A DNA stretch of 64,000 nucleotides from Bacillus xiamenensis (GTDB taxonomy: Bacteria; Bacillota; Bacilli; Bacillales; Bacillaceae): NCBI RefSeq assembly GCF_000300535.1, contig NZ_AMSH01000008.1:16778-80777 (forward strand), given 5' to 3'. The notes under the pieces are model-generated. The model did no database searches and had not been told where the DNA came from. It saw only the letters and a program-made list of their open reading frames with translations. Positions 38,667 through 47,434 of the stretch are shown here, piece by piece (within the stretch, counting starts at the first letter, position 1; each line of letters begins with the position of its first letter). Made by a program: the position numbers and the translations under genes.

Positions 38667-40067
38667 CTATTTTGCCAATTCATACATGGCTTGTGCATAT
38701 AGAGCTGTTGCTCTTAGTAAGTCATCAATTTCGATATATTCATCTTTTTGGTGTGCACAATCTGGTCTTCCTGGGAATAGCGGGCCAAAGGCAACTCCTG
38801 CCTCTAATGACCTCGCATACGTTCCTCCCCCAATCGCAATGAGGGTCGCAGGATCTCCAGTTTGTTCTTCATATACCCGCTGCAATGTTTTCACAAGTGG
38901 ATGATCTTTTGAGACGTGATGCGGAGGGCTGTCGTCAAATTTCTCAATGACTGCTCCTTTGATACGTTCCATTCCTTTTCTGACTTCCTTCCCGTCCGCT
39001 GTCACTGGATACCGGACATTTAGCCCAAGCTTTGCTTCCTCGTTTTGCGTATAGCGGATCGTCCCCACATTCAAGGTCAAGTCGCCGCTAATGTCATCCT
39101 TACAAGCAATGCCCAGCTTTTGTCCTCGTGTGTCTTGATCAAATAACGCATTTATTTGTGATGTAAAAGCAAGCCCTTGTTCATCTAATTCATGCTCACA
39201 TAAGAAATTTGCCATATGAATGCCCGCATTTGTACCATGCGCCGGCTCCATTGCATGAACCGATACACCTTTTAATGTGAAGGTCAGTCCATCCGCTGTC
39301 ATCTTTACCTCACCGGTTAATTGATTTTCTGCGAGATAGGCTTCAAAAGCTGTTTTCAATGCTTCAGCATCGTGTTCGTTTGTTGCTGCCACAATCGCTT
39401 TGGCTTCATCTGGCACCATATTGAGTCTCATGCCTGATGTGAATTGCTTGAGGGTATAACGCTTATTTTCTTCTGATTGTTCGTATGTAAAGGAGACGAT
39501 GGCATCAATGATCCCTTTTTCAGCATGAATGATGGGGAAATCTGCATCTGGCGCAAAGCCAATTTGCGGCATTGCCTCATGCTTGAAATAGTGATCCACA
39601 CAGCGCCAATCGCTTTCTTCATCTGTTCCGATGATCATTCGAATTTTTTTAGACAGCTTCAGCCCTGCGTCTTTTAATATCTTCAGTGCGTAAAAAGCCG
39701 CCATGGTTGGCCCTTTATCATCAATGGCCCCTCTTGCAAATAGTTTATTTTCTCTTATGTCGGCTGAAAATGGCGGGGTTGTCCAGCCTTCACCAGCAGG
39801 CACGACATCCACATGACATAACACACCGACGATGTCTTCGCCTTCTCCATATTCAATATGACCGGCATAGCCATCAACATTTTTCACTGTAAAGCCTTCG
39901 TCTTGCCCTTTTTTCAGCATATACTGAAGGGCCTGATCTACTTTTTCTCCAAATGGCTTCCCTTCTGTTCCACCTTCTTCATCAAGAACACTTTCAATTT
40001 GTAAAAAAGATTGTGTGTCCTTTATCAAGTCTTCCTTCTTTCGTATGACTTCAGCTTCCCAATTCAT
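38667..40067 (-). CDS. ytjP: M20-family dipeptidase YtjP (PepV-like)
   Basis: A 466-residue zinc dipeptidase of the M20/PepV group. Metal and catalytic motifs: GVLCHVDVVPAGEGW, FARGAIDDKGPTMAA, TDEESDWRC and the final His in PDCAHQKDEY. It cuts dipeptides in the cytoplasm. ATG 40067 after GGAGGAATGG is used; the upstream ATG at 40097 overlaps that ribosome site. Divergent from pbuO. Confidence 0.94.
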   Translation of the reverse strand: MNWEAEVIRKKEDLIKDTQSFLQIESVLDEEGGTEGKPFGEKVDQALQYMLKKGQDEGFTVKNVDGYAGHIEYGEGEDIVGVLCHVDVVPAGEGWTTPPFSADIRENKLFARGAIDDKGPTMAAFYALKILKDAGLKLSKKIRMIIGTDEESDWRCVDHYFKHEAMPQIGFAPDADFPIIHAEKGIIDAIVSFTYEQSEENKRYTLKQFTSGMRLNMVPDEAKAIVAATNEHDAEALKTAFEAYLAENQLTGEVKMTADGLTFTLKGVSVHAMEPAHGTNAGIHMANFLCEHELDEQGLAFTSQINALFDQDTRGQKLGIACKDDISGDLTLNVGTIRYTQNEEAKLGLNVRYPVTADGKEVRKGMERIKGAVIEKFDDSPPHHVSKDHPLVKTLQRVYEEQTGDPATLIAIGGGTYARSLEAGVAFGPLFPGRPDCAHQKDEYIEIDDLLRATALYAQAMYELAK

Positions 40068-40091
40068 TTTCCATTCCTCCTTGAAAAAAGG

Positions 40092-40120
40092 TTGCAATCC
40101 ACCCTTAAAACGAATATTAT
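40092..40120 (+). promoter_or_regulatory. Promoter of pbuO
   Basis: TTGCAA (40092-40097) and TATTAT (40115-40120) are 17 nt apart. Confidence 0.7.
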
Positions 40121-40146
40121 ATTAAGTGTTTTGTAATAATGTTCGT
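40110..40146 (+). promoter_or_regulatory. Paired PurR boxes of pbuO
   Basis: ACGAATATTA (40110-40119) and inverted TAATGTTCGT (40137-40146) are separated by 17 nt. The CGAA core, inverted orientation and 16-17-nt spacing are those of Bacillus PurBoxes. The pair covers the -10 box and the start point. Confidence 0.8.
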
Positions 40147-40160
40147 AAATGGAGGATTTT

Positions 40161-41459
40161 ATGTTTCACTTAAAAGAAAATCAAACCAACATAAAGAAAG
40201 AATTGCTCGCGGGTATGACGACATTCTTTACTATGGTATATATTGTTGCCGTCAATCCAGGAATTCTTTCAGATACAGGCATTCCTTTTGACCAAGTCTT
40301 TACTGCAACAATTATCGCTGCTGTTGTCGGCACGCTCTGGATGGCACTCTTTGCCAACTATCCGATTGCCATTGCACCGGGTATGGGGCTGAATGTCTAT
40401 TTCACCGTCACTGTTGTCGGCGGCGGCGGTCTCAGCTATCAAACAGCGTTCAGTGCGGTATTTGTTGCTGGTATACTCTTTATTATTTTATCGTTAACAT
40501 CCCTTAGAAAACAACTGATTGAAGCCATTCCAGATAATTTAAAGTACGGCATTACAGCAGGAATCGGCCTTTTCATTGCATTCATTGGTCTAAGACAGTC
40601 TGGCATCATTGCCGCTGATCCGCAAAATCTTGTGAAACTCGGTCATTTAAGCTCACCAGTTGTGATTTTGACACTCGTTGGCTTAATGATTTCGGTTATT
40701 TTAATGGTTCTTCAAGTCAATGGAGCGCTGTTTATCGGCATGTTAGCGACCACTTTAATTGCACTTGCAACTGGTCAGCTTCACTTGCCTAAAGTGCCGG
40801 TAGACATTCCTGCATTGCCTGAAGGGATGCTAATTACAAATCCATTCGCTGCGTTTGGTGATGTATTCACACATCATTTGTATGCCGTCGTATTCTCATT
40901 CTTACTTGTGACGATTTTTGATACAACAGGAACGATGATCGGAGTTGCGGAACAAGCAGGATTAATGAAAAATGGCCAGCTGCCAAAGGTCCGCAGAGCC
41001 TTGCTTGCTGACTCTGCTGCGACGACGATTGGTTCTATGTTTGGAACAAGCCCAACCACAGCTTATATTGAATCATCATCAGGGGTTGCTGCTGGCGGAA
41101 GAACTGGACTGACCTCTTTAACGGTTGCTGCTTTGTTTATTGTCGCATTGTTTTTTGGCCCACTCGTTCAAGCCATTTCTTCCTTACCATCCATCACATC
41201 ACCTGTTTTAATTATTGTCGGCTGCTTGATGATGAACTCAGTGTCACGCATTCGCTGGAACGAGCTTGACGAAGCATTTCCTGCTTTTCTTGTGATCCTT
41301 TCCATGCCGCTGACATCTAGTATTTCTACTGGAATTTCACTTGGATTTATTTCATATCCACTAGTGAAATTGGCAAAAGGGAAATGGAAAGAAGTGCATA
41401 TTCTTGTTCTCATTTTTGCCATCTTATTTTTCATACAGCTCTTTTTCTTAGAAGGATAA
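40161..41459 (+). CDS. pbuO: Guanine/hypoxanthine permease PbuO (NCS2/AzgA-like)
   Basis: A 432-residue membrane transporter with 12-14 hydrophobic segments. It has the AzgA signature stretches IKKELLAGMTTFFTMVYIVAV, ANYPIAIAPGMGLNVYF and FDTTGTMIGVAEQAG. It imports purine bases by proton symport. The start at 40161 follows TGGAGG; the ATG at 40149 contains that site. PurR boxes upstream indicate derepression when PRPP is high. Confidence 0.93.
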   Translation: MFHLKENQTNIKKELLAGMTTFFTMVYIVAVNPGILSDTGIPFDQVFTATIIAAVVGTLWMALFANYPIAIAPGMGLNVYFTVTVVGGGGLSYQTAFSAVFVAGILFIILSLTSLRKQLIEAIPDNLKYGITAGIGLFIAFIGLRQSGIIAADPQNLVKLGHLSSPVVILTLVGLMISVILMVLQVNGALFIGMLATTLIALATGQLHLPKVPVDIPALPEGMLITNPFAAFGDVFTHHLYAVVFSFLLVTIFDTTGTMIGVAEQAGLMKNGQLPKVRRALLADSAATTIGSMFGTSPTTAYIESSSGVAAGGRTGLTSLTVAALFIVALFFGPLVQAISSLPSITSPVLIIVGCLMMNSVSRIRWNELDEAFPAFLVILSMPLTSSISTGISLGFISYPLVKLAKGKWKEVHILVLIFAILFFIQLFFLEG

Positions 41460-41462
41460 ATT

Positions 41463-41502
41463 GAAAAAAGGGACATTCCCCGTTTGAATGTCCCTTTTTT
41501 CA
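41463..41502 (+). terminator. Terminator of pbuO
   Basis: GAAAAAAGGGACATTC and GAATGTCCCTTTTTTC are a 16-bp perfect stem with a short loop. Confidence 0.92.
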
Positions 41503-41666
41503 TTTGATTGATTTTTTTATTTTGTAAATTTTCAATGTTTATTTTTATTCTTTTCTCAGGTGACAATTCACTTCTTACCCCTTGTGTTTATTGGGTTGTA
41601 ACCGAATTCAATTCATGATATATAACACATGTCCATTCATGAAGACAAGTTTAAAAACACGTAAAG

Positions 41667-41696
41667 TTGACTTTTTGGTGGAACTAGATGCATAAT
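41667..41696 (+). promoter_or_regulatory. Probable promoter of ytzE
   Basis: TTGACT (41667-41672) and CATAAT (41691-41696) are 18 nt apart; a second TATAAT is at 41703-41708. The remaining part of the 369-nt gap (41460-41828) shows no gene. Confidence 0.55.
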
Positions 41697-41828
41697 AACG
41701 TGTATAATAGAATAAAACATTAAGAAACACGAACATTTACCATTGTTGCATGTCCTTATTTCGCAGTTTTAGTGTAGTAAGTTGTGGTTAGTCAAGTCCA
41801 TCCGATCTTATTGATAGGGAGTGGTTTT

Positions 41829-42050
41829 TTGAAACCTTCAACAAACCGTATGATGACTCGAATAAAATCAGTCTATATGTTCATTCAAGAGAAAGGTCTT
41901 GTGACGACACAAGAGCTGGTTGATGAATTCGGGATCACACCTAGAACCATTCAAAGAGACTTAAACGTGCTTGCCTATAACGATCTTGTTCATAGTCCAA
42001 GCCGAGGCAAATGGGAAACAACGAGAAAAAAAGTAAAAATATCATCTTAG
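41829..42050 (+). CDS. ytzE: DeoR-type small DNA-binding protein YtzE
   Basis: A 73-residue protein consisting only of a DeoR-like helix-turn-helix: MFIQEKGLVTTQELVDEFGI and TPRTIQRDLNVLAYNDLV. It has no ligand-binding domain. The start is TTG 41829, preceded by AGGGAGTGG; no ATG gives the conserved KPSTNRMMTRIKSVYMF beginning. Targets unknown. Its sequence is close to identical to what I recall for B. subtilis YtzE, implying strong conservation. Confidence 0.9.
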   Translation: MKPSTNRMMTRIKSVYMFIQEKGLVTTQELVDEFGITPRTIQRDLNVLAYNDLVHSPSRGKWETTRKKVKISS

Positions 42051-42074
42051 GCGAATAATGAATTGTCCATATAA

Positions 42075-42110
42075 CAAAAAGAACCGGCGAGATGTCGGTT
42101 CTTTTCTTTT
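42075..42110. terminator. Terminator between ytzE and ytzG
   Basis: AAAAAGAACCG and CGGTTCTTTTC arms with a short loop lie between the convergent stops. Confidence 0.82.
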
Positions 42111-42118
42111 GCTCTATT

Positions 42119-42835
42119 TTAATCACGATGGATTAAGCTGTCTAACTCCTCGTCTGTCAATTCACGGTACTCCCCGGGTGCTAACTCCTCGTCTAATGAG
42201 ACAGGGCCCATTGACAGTCGTTTTAGAAATATCACTTCATTGCCCACGGCTTGTGCCATCAGCTTCACTTGATGGTATTTCCCTTCAGTAATCGTTAAAC
42301 GAATTCGTGTATCCGCCTCTTGATTCGCATCCACTTCAACCTTTGCCGGCTTCGTTTGGTAGTCGTCTAAAATCACAACCCCCTCTTCAAGACGTTTCAT
42401 GTCTTGATCTCCGAGCGGATATTTCAGATGAACTTCATACGTTTTCGGGACATGCTTTTTTGGAGAAAGTAATTGATGTGCGAGCTGTCCATCATTTGTC
42501 AGGAGGAGAAGACCAACTGTGTCCTTATCCAGTCTCCCCACAGGGAACGGCTCCCTTGCGATATCCTCCGGCTCCAGTAGATCGACAACCGTCTCATCTC
42601 GCAGATCCTCTGTTGCTGAAATGACGCCATCCGGCTTGTTCATCATTAAATAAATGAATTCTTTATACTCTACACGCTCTCCGTGCACGAGCACTTCATC
42701 ATTTGATGGATCGACATGATCTTTCACCTGCTTCGCCACTTCTCCATTCACTGTGACAGCCCTTGCCTTGACCAGCTTCTTCACATCTTTTCTTGAACCA
42801 AAGCCGCTATTGGCAAGCAATTTATCCAGCCTCAT
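42119..42835 (-). CDS. ytzG: RsuA-family rRNA pseudouridine synthase
   Basis: A 238-residue pseudouridine synthase: N-terminal S4 domain (MRLDKLLANSGFGSRKDVKKLVKARAV shown in part) and a catalytic domain with the Asp in PVGRLDKDTVGLLLLTNDG. The ITEGKYHQVKLM motif is typical of RsuA/RluB. The probable target is pseudouridine in 16S rRNA; inferred from family. It is 16 nt downstream of ytgP and cotranscribed. Confidence 0.9.
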   Translation of the reverse strand: MRLDKLLANSGFGSRKDVKKLVKARAVTVNGEVAKQVKDHVDPSNDEVLVHGERVEYKEFIYLMMNKPDGVISATEDLRDETVVDLLEPEDIAREPFPVGRLDKDTVGLLLLTNDGQLAHQLLSPKKHVPKTYEVHLKYPLGDQDMKRLEEGVVILDDYQTKPAKVEVDANQEADTRIRLTITEGKYHQVKLMAQAVGNEVIFLKRLSMGPVSLDEELAPGEYRELTDEELDSLIHRD

Positions 42836-42851
42836 GATGATCCACCTCTTC

Positions 42852-44474
42852 TTAACTCTTTTGTTTTAAAAATGACGGCATACGTCTGCCAAGTACACGC
42901 TCTAATAATCCAACTTTGTAAGATAGGAACATGTACACACCACCGCCAGTGATCATTGAAATCAAAATGACAATACCAGCTTGTACAATTCCGCCTTCAT
43001 AAGAGATCACTTGACTCACAAGCTGACTCGTCACATAAGCCACTACAGCCATGATCGCCGTTAAAATACTAATGAGAATAAAACGTTTAAAAATCCTGCG
43101 GAACGAATAGCCTGCATGGCGCTTGATCATGATGAACATATACAAGATCGATGCACTGTAGCCTAGTGCAGTTGCGAGCACAGAACCGTTTCCTTGCAGC
43201 CAGCTAATCAGCGGGATATTCAGAACCGTTTTAATGATAATCCCTAACATAAGACTGACAATCGCAAATTTTTGTTTGTTAATCCCCTGCAAAATTGCTG
43301 CGTTAATCGTGAATAAAGAAAACAATAACGCAACTGGTGCATACCAGAACAAAATAGAAATCCCAATCTCAGGATGCACAGACGGATAGAAAAACCAATA
43401 AACCGGTCCAGCCAATGCCGAGATTCCAAATGACGCAGGCAGAACGAAGAATAAAATCACCTGCATCGTTTGATCAATTTGCCGATTCAGCAGCTTGTAA
43501 TTACGTGAGGTAAAGGATTCGGTAATCGTCGGAATCAGTGTTAAGCCAAATGCGGTTGCAAGTGACACAGGGATCATGACGAGCTTTGGTAAATAAAGCG
43601 TCACAATAGACAGAACCGCTGTACTAATGTCCTGATGCCCTGATGCAATCATGGCTCTGTTAATTGTATTTGTATCAATATAAGAATAGATTGGAATCGC
43701 AAGTCCAACAAACACATATGGTGCTGCATAGCTGAACAGCTCTGTAAACATTTGCTTATAAGATAAATTAGAATAAGCGCCTGTATTCGGCTGCATAGCC
43801 AAAAGCCGATCCTTCCGCTTCAGCCAATATACATACAGCGTAAATAGTCCGCCAAACGCACCGATGAGTGCCGCAAATGTGGCATAACCGACCGCAATGA
43901 CAAGCCCGCCGTCAAGCACCTTTAAAATAATAAACGTCGCTGTTAATAGGAAGATGATTCTGACAAGTTGTTCGATGACTTGGGAAACAGCTGTCGGTCC
44001 CATCATCGAGTGCCCTTGGAAGAACCCCCGCACAAGACTCATAATTGGTACAACCAAAAGACCTAAACTGACCATTCGAATCACATAGACCACTTGATCG
44101 ACCGTCAAACCGCCTGTTTCATTCGATCCGCCAAGCTGAATTTTGGCAAAAATCGGGGCGGTCAAATATAAAATAGAAAAGGCGATAATACCGGTGACAA
44201 GCATGACCGACATACCCGCCCTGAACATTTTTCTTGTTGTCTCATAATCGCCGATTGCATTATATTTGGAGACAAATTTCGATACCGCTGTTGGAAAACC
44301 AAGTGTAGCAATACTTAAAAAGATCGTATACTGATTGTATCCATATTGGAATAGCGCACCACCAGTCGCTCCGACCATTGCGCTAAATGGAATTAAGTAA
44401 ATCATACCGAGAATACGAGAGAGATAAGTCCCAATCGTTAAAACCAACGTACCACGAAGCAGTTTATTAGACAT
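42852..44474 (-). CDS. murJ: Lipid II flippase of the MOP superfamily, YtgP/MurJ
   Basis: A 540-residue polysaccharide-flippase with about 14 membrane helices, beginning LLRGTLVLTIGTYLSRILGM and containing PFSAMVGATGGALFQYGYNQY. In B. subtilis YtgP acts as MurJ, moving lipid II across the membrane, redundantly with Amj. ATG 44474 aligns with the B. subtilis start; the frame to 44489 adds five residues. First in a two-gene transcript with ytzG, divergent from ytfP. Confidence 0.92.
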   Translation of the reverse strand: MSNKLLRGTLVLTIGTYLSRILGMIYLIPFSAMVGATGGALFQYGYNQYTIFLSIATLGFPTAVSKFVSKYNAIGDYETTRKMFRAGMSVMLVTGIIAFSILYLTAPIFAKIQLGGSNETGGLTVDQVVYVIRMVSLGLLVVPIMSLVRGFFQGHSMMGPTAVSQVIEQLVRIIFLLTATFIILKVLDGGLVIAVGYATFAALIGAFGGLFTLYVYWLKRKDRLLAMQPNTGAYSNLSYKQMFTELFSYAAPYVFVGLAIPIYSYIDTNTINRAMIASGHQDISTAVLSIVTLYLPKLVMIPVSLATAFGLTLIPTITESFTSRNYKLLNRQIDQTMQVILFFVLPASFGISALAGPVYWFFYPSVHPEIGISILFWYAPVALLFSLFTINAAILQGINKQKFAIVSLMLGIIIKTVLNIPLISWLQGNGSVLATALGYSASILYMFIMIKRHAGYSFRRIFKRFILISILTAIMAVVAYVTSQLVSQVISYEGGIVQAGIVILISMITGGGVYMFLSYKVGLLERVLGRRMPSFLKQKS

Positions 44475-44649
44475 GCGCTTAACCACCATTTTTCTAATGA
44501 ATATTCAACTTAACTATTTTACCACATCATTTCATCGCACAGGTAACAATTCCAATACAGAAGTCACAAAACCAATCAATTCATATTTCAGCCTTCCCTG
44601 ATCTTCGTTATAATAGAGAAATGACTGAAAGTAGAAAGAGGAATGTAAC

Positions 44650-45921
44650 ATGAAACATTATGATGTCATTGTCATTGGCGGCGGACCTTCTGGACTGATG
44701 GCCGCGATTGCATCAGCAGAGCACGGTGCAACTGTTCTGTTAATTGACAAAGGAAACAAACTTGGCAGAAAGCTGGCCATTTCTGGCGGCGGACGCTGCA
44801 ATGTGACCAATCGTCTTCCAGTAGAAGAAATCATCAAGCATATCCCCGGAAACGGCCGTTTTCTATATAGTGCATTTTCTGAGTTCAATAACGAAGATAT
44901 CATTTCATTCTTTGAACAGCTAGGTATTGAACTAAAAGAAGAAGACCATGGACGTATGTTCCCTGTCTCAAACAAGGCACAATCTGTTGTGGATGCCCTA
45001 TTAGACAGGCTCCGTGCGCTCAATGTCACCATTCGAACGAATGAAAAGATTAAAACAGTTCTGTATCAAGACGGACAAGCGGCGGGAATTGTTACAAATA
45101 ATGATGAAAAAATTTCAAGTGACGCCGTTGTCATTGCCGTAGGAGGAAAAAGTGTGCCGCATACAGGCTCTACCGGCGATGGCTATGCATGGGCACAAGC
45201 CGCTGGTCATACCATTACAGAGCTCTTTCCAACAGAAGTACCCGTTACATCAGATGAACGTTTTATTAAGGAGAAAGTGCTTCAAGGTCTTTCGTTGCGA
45301 AGTGTGGCGGTGAGTGTATTAAATAAAAAAGGAAAACCTGTTGTCACCCATGTCATGGATATGATCTTTACGCACTTCGGGTTATCAGGCCCAGCAGTTC
45401 TCAGATGCAGCGGATTTGTTGTAAAGGAGCTGAAAAAACAGCCGACCGTCCGTCTGCAAATTGACTTATATCCGAAGCTCAATGACGAGGAGCTGTTCCA
45501 AAAGCTTCATCGCGATTTAAAAGATGAACCAAAAAAAGCCATTAAAAATGTACTAAAGTCTTGGATGCAAGAACGCTACTTATTATTCCTTTTAGAGCGG
45601 AATGGCATTGATCCGCAAGATACGTTCTCTGGCCTCGCCAAAGATAAACTGCGTGCGTTTGCCCATGATTGCAAACATTTCATCGTTCATGCGAATGGAA
45701 CGTTATCTCTGGATAAAGCATTTGTCACAGGTGGCGGCGTTTCTGTCAAAGAGATTGAACCGAAGAAAATGGCATCTAAAAAAATGCGTGGTCTTTATTT
45801 CTGCGGAGAGATTTTAGATATTCACGGTTACACAGGCGGCTACAATATTACGTCAGCACTTGTGACAGGCAGGCTGGCTGGTATGAATGCGGCACTAGAA
45901 GTAAAGGAGAGATTTCAATGA
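44650..45921 (+). CDS. ytfP: HI0933-family flavoprotein YtfP
   Basis: A 423-residue FAD-dependent oxidoreductase. The N-terminal dinucleotide motif is [13 protein letters not shown], then [16 protein letters not shown], and the C-terminal FAD contact [28 protein letters not shown]. Substrate unknown. TATAAT at 44609-44614 is a likely -10 box. Its stop overlaps the start of a small membrane-protein gene (ATGA), so the two are coupled. Confidence 0.92.
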   Translation: MKHYDVIVIGGGPSGLMAAIASAEHGATVLLIDKGNKLGRKLAISGGGRCNVTNRLPVEEIIKHIPGNGRFLYSAFSEFNNEDIISFFEQLGIELKEEDHGRMFPVSNKAQSVVDALLDRLRALNVTIRTNEKIKTVLYQDGQAAGIVTNNDEKISSDAVVIAVGGKSVPHTGSTGDGYAWAQAAGHTITELFPTEVPVTSDERFIKEKVLQGLSLRSVAVSVLNKKGKPVVTHVMDMIFTHFGLSGPAVLRCSGFVVKELKKQPTVRLQIDLYPKLNDEELFQKLHRDLKDEPKKAIKNVLKSWMQERYLLFLLERNGIDPQDTFSGLAKDKLRAFAHDCKHFIVHANGTLSLDKAFVTGGGVSVKEIEPKKMASKKMRGLYFCGEILDIHGYTGGYNITSALVTGRLAGMNAALEVKERFQ

Positions 45922-46118
45922 TTAGACGCGCACTTCCAATTGTCATTGCAGTCGTCATTAGCTTGACAGCGGCTGTCATCATGAAGCTGTCGATTTCCCC
46001 GTTAAAATTCGCGATTGTTTTGGCGTTTACCATTTTCGCTGTTTGCTTAAAAGAATATGTCTACCGTCTTCGTAAACGAATTGAGGAAAAATCGTCATCA
46101 CATATCAATGATCGTTAA
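45918..46118 (+). CDS. Small two-span membrane protein after ytfP
   Basis: A 66-residue protein with two hydrophobic segments ([20 protein letters not shown] and [18 protein letters not shown]) and a basic tail. The ATG overlaps the ytfP stop by 4 nt and AAGGAGAG lies upstream, so it is very likely translated. I do not recognise a family. Confidence 0.75.
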   Translation: MIRRALPIVIAVVISLTAAVIMKLSISPLKFAIVLAFTIFAVCLKEYVYRLRKRIEEKSSSHINDR

Positions 46119-46140
46119 ACGGAAGGAAACATGTGAACGT

Positions 46141-46178
46141 AAAAAGGAGGTCGAGTGAGAAACTCGCCTCCTTTTTGT
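46141..46178 (+). terminator. Terminator of the ytfP operon
   Basis: AAAAAGGAGGCGAGT-type arms: AAAAAGGAGG and CCTCCTTTTT with inner CGAGT/ACTCG pairing. Confidence 0.88.
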
Positions 46179-46255
46179 TTGAAAATAGTGGAGAGAGGGG
46201 AATTAAAATAAAATCCTCTGCTTAAACGTGTAGAACAACAGGAGAGTGAGATGAT

Positions 46256-46622
46256 GTGAAAAACGTATCAAGTGTATTTTGGATTGTGATTGCTATCACA
46301 TTTGTTGCTGTTCTATGGGGAGCCTTTTCTCCAGAAACATTGCAAAATGTGACAGATCAAATTCAAACATATATTACAAATGACTTTGGCTGGTATTATT
46401 TATTAGTGGTATCACTGCTTGTCGGCTTTTGTCTATTCTTTATCTTTAGCCCTATCGGAAAAATAACGCTCGGAAAACCGGGAGAATAGCCTGAATTTGG
46501 TCTGTAAATGGATTAATGGATGGACCATCTTCTATTGGGCATGGTGGATCTCTTGGTCTCCATTTGTTGGCATTTTCATTGCACGTGTATCACGCGGACG
46601 AACCATTCGAGAATTTTTAGCA
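46256..46622 (+). pseudogene. opuD: opuD remnant: glycine betaine transporter with large internal deletion
   Basis: GTG 46256 (AGGAGAGTGAG ahead) opens an OpuD N-terminus (SSVFWIVIAITFVAVLWGAF, then GWYYLLVVSLLVGFCLFFIF and [10 protein letters not shown]) that stops at TAG 46487-46489, followed by the native-looking PEFG. At about 46510 the sequence jumps, in a different frame, to the central BCCT signature [20 protein letters not shown] and [14 protein letters not shown], then leaves OpuD at about 46622. Around 240 codons between the two parts and all of the C-terminal third are missing. OpuD is normally a 512-residue osmoprotectant symporter. Location after ytfP is as in B. subtilis. Confidence 0.9.
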
Positions 46623-46625
46623 GCG

Positions 46626-46744
46626 GCGGAAATGTCACAAAAGGGAACCTTAAACAATGGCTCGTTAACGGAGGAGACTTACAAGGCTACCTCTTTCAAT
46701 GTGTTCACTGTAAGAAGCATCGGCTGCATATTGACGCTAGTTAA
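46626..46744 (+). pseudogene. C-terminal remnant of a CbrC-family (UPF0167) protein
   Basis: In the frame ending at TAA 46742-46744 the sequence reads [20 protein letters not shown] then [18 protein letters not shown]. The GDLxGYLFxCxHCxxHxLH pattern with a CxxC pair is the ending of CbrC-family proteins. The rest of the gene is absent and the piece is joined directly to the opuD remnant. Confidence 0.65.
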
Positions 46745-46747
46745 ACG

Positions 46748-46776
46748 AAAAGGACCTTCCAAATAGGTCCTTTTTG
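46748..46776. terminator. Terminator after the opuD/cbrC scar, facing cse60
   Basis: AAAAGGACC and GGTCCTTTTT arms with a 9-nt loop; it can serve the minus-strand cse60 as well. Confidence 0.8.
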
Positions 46777-46784
46777 GATGCCGT

Positions 46785-46967
46785 CTATTTTTTATATAAA
46801 ATGAGCGCAGAAAAACAGTAGAGCTGTTCTCCCCCTTGCTCACAGATCACCGCTACATTGTATTTGATGTCAATAATTTGGTCGTCGTCCATTCCTCTTA
46901 AAAAGAGATTGATTTCGCTTTGTAAATCTTTCTCGTGTTCTTCATCAAATACAGCTACCTTCAGCAC
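46785..46967 (-). CDS. cse60: Sporulation protein Cse60
   Basis: A 60-residue acidic protein matching Cse60 (YteV) in length and pattern: KVAVFDEEHEKDLQSEINLF then DIKYNVAVICEQGGEQLYCF. The start is GTG 46967 after GGGAGAG; the longer frame to 47045 runs through the promoter. In B. subtilis it is made under sigma-E in the mother cell; function unknown. Confidence 0.85.
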   Translation of the reverse strand: MLKVAVFDEEHEKDLQSEINLFLRGMDDDQIIDIKYNVAVICEQGGEQLYCFSALILYKK

Positions 46968-47000
46968 ATATGCCACTCTCCCTTCTCTTGCTACTCTATC

Positions 47001-47027
47001 TCTATGCATATAAGGGCGGGCATATGA
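47001..47027 (-). promoter_or_regulatory. Putative sigma-E promoter of cse60
   Basis: Minus-strand TCATATG (47021-47027) and CATAGA (47001-47006) are separated by 14 nt, resembling the sigma-E pattern KMATATTT-N13-15-CATACA-T. Confidence 0.5.
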
Positions 47028-47030
47028 ACA

Positions 47031-47064
47031 AAAAAAGCCTTCCATCTCGTCGATGAAAGGACTT
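47031..47064 (-). terminator. Terminator of the rhodanese gene
   Basis: On the minus strand AAGTCCTTTCATC and GATGGAAGGCTT arms are followed by TTTTTTG. Confidence 0.75.
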
Positions 47065-47068
47065 CATT

Positions 47069-47389
47069 TTACAGCTTCGGTTTTGTTTCTCCTGTCCATG
47101 CAAGCATGCCACCAACGACATTGGTTGCTTGATAGCCTTGGTCTTCTAAGAAATAGCAGACATTCTCACTGCGTTTTCCCGAACGGCAAATAATGTAATA
47201 CTCTTGCGATTTATCGAACGCATCCAGTTTCTCTGGGATATCGCCCATGCGAATGTGGACTGCTTCTGGAATCATACCTTCTGCTACCTCTTCATCCTCA
47301 CGCACATCAATTAGCTGAATGGCTTCTTCTTGCTCTAGCTTTTGCTGTAATTCTTCTATTGAAATTTCTTTTACTGCCACGATGCTCAT
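47069..47389 (-). CDS. ytwF: Rhodanese-like sulfurtransferase
   Basis: A 106-residue single rhodanese domain with active-site loop CRSGKRSEN and the LIDVREDEEV signature. It moves sulfane sulfur or acts in thiol chemistry. The ATG at 47389 lies only 2 nt from GGAG; a GTG nine nt further on is the alternative. The symbol ytwF is from similarity as I recall it; synteny does not settle it. Confidence 0.85.
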   Translation of the reverse strand: MSIVAVKEISIEELQQKLEQEEAIQLIDVREDEEVAEGMIPEAVHIRMGDIPEKLDAFDKSQEYYIICRSGKRSENVCYFLEDQGYQATNVVGGMLAWTGETKPKL

Positions 47390-47434
47390 CTCTCCTTTTA
47401 TTCACAGTGACACCATTATAACAAATCATTCACA

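Noticed and set aside
40081..40160. Purine riboswitch before pbuO
   Set aside because: The leader is about 35 nt and lacks the conserved riboswitch core; PurR boxes explain the region.
46520..46744. Intact 74-residue protein in this frame
   Set aside because: The first half is an out-of-frame reading of the opuD block; only the last ~40 residues resemble a CbrC ending.
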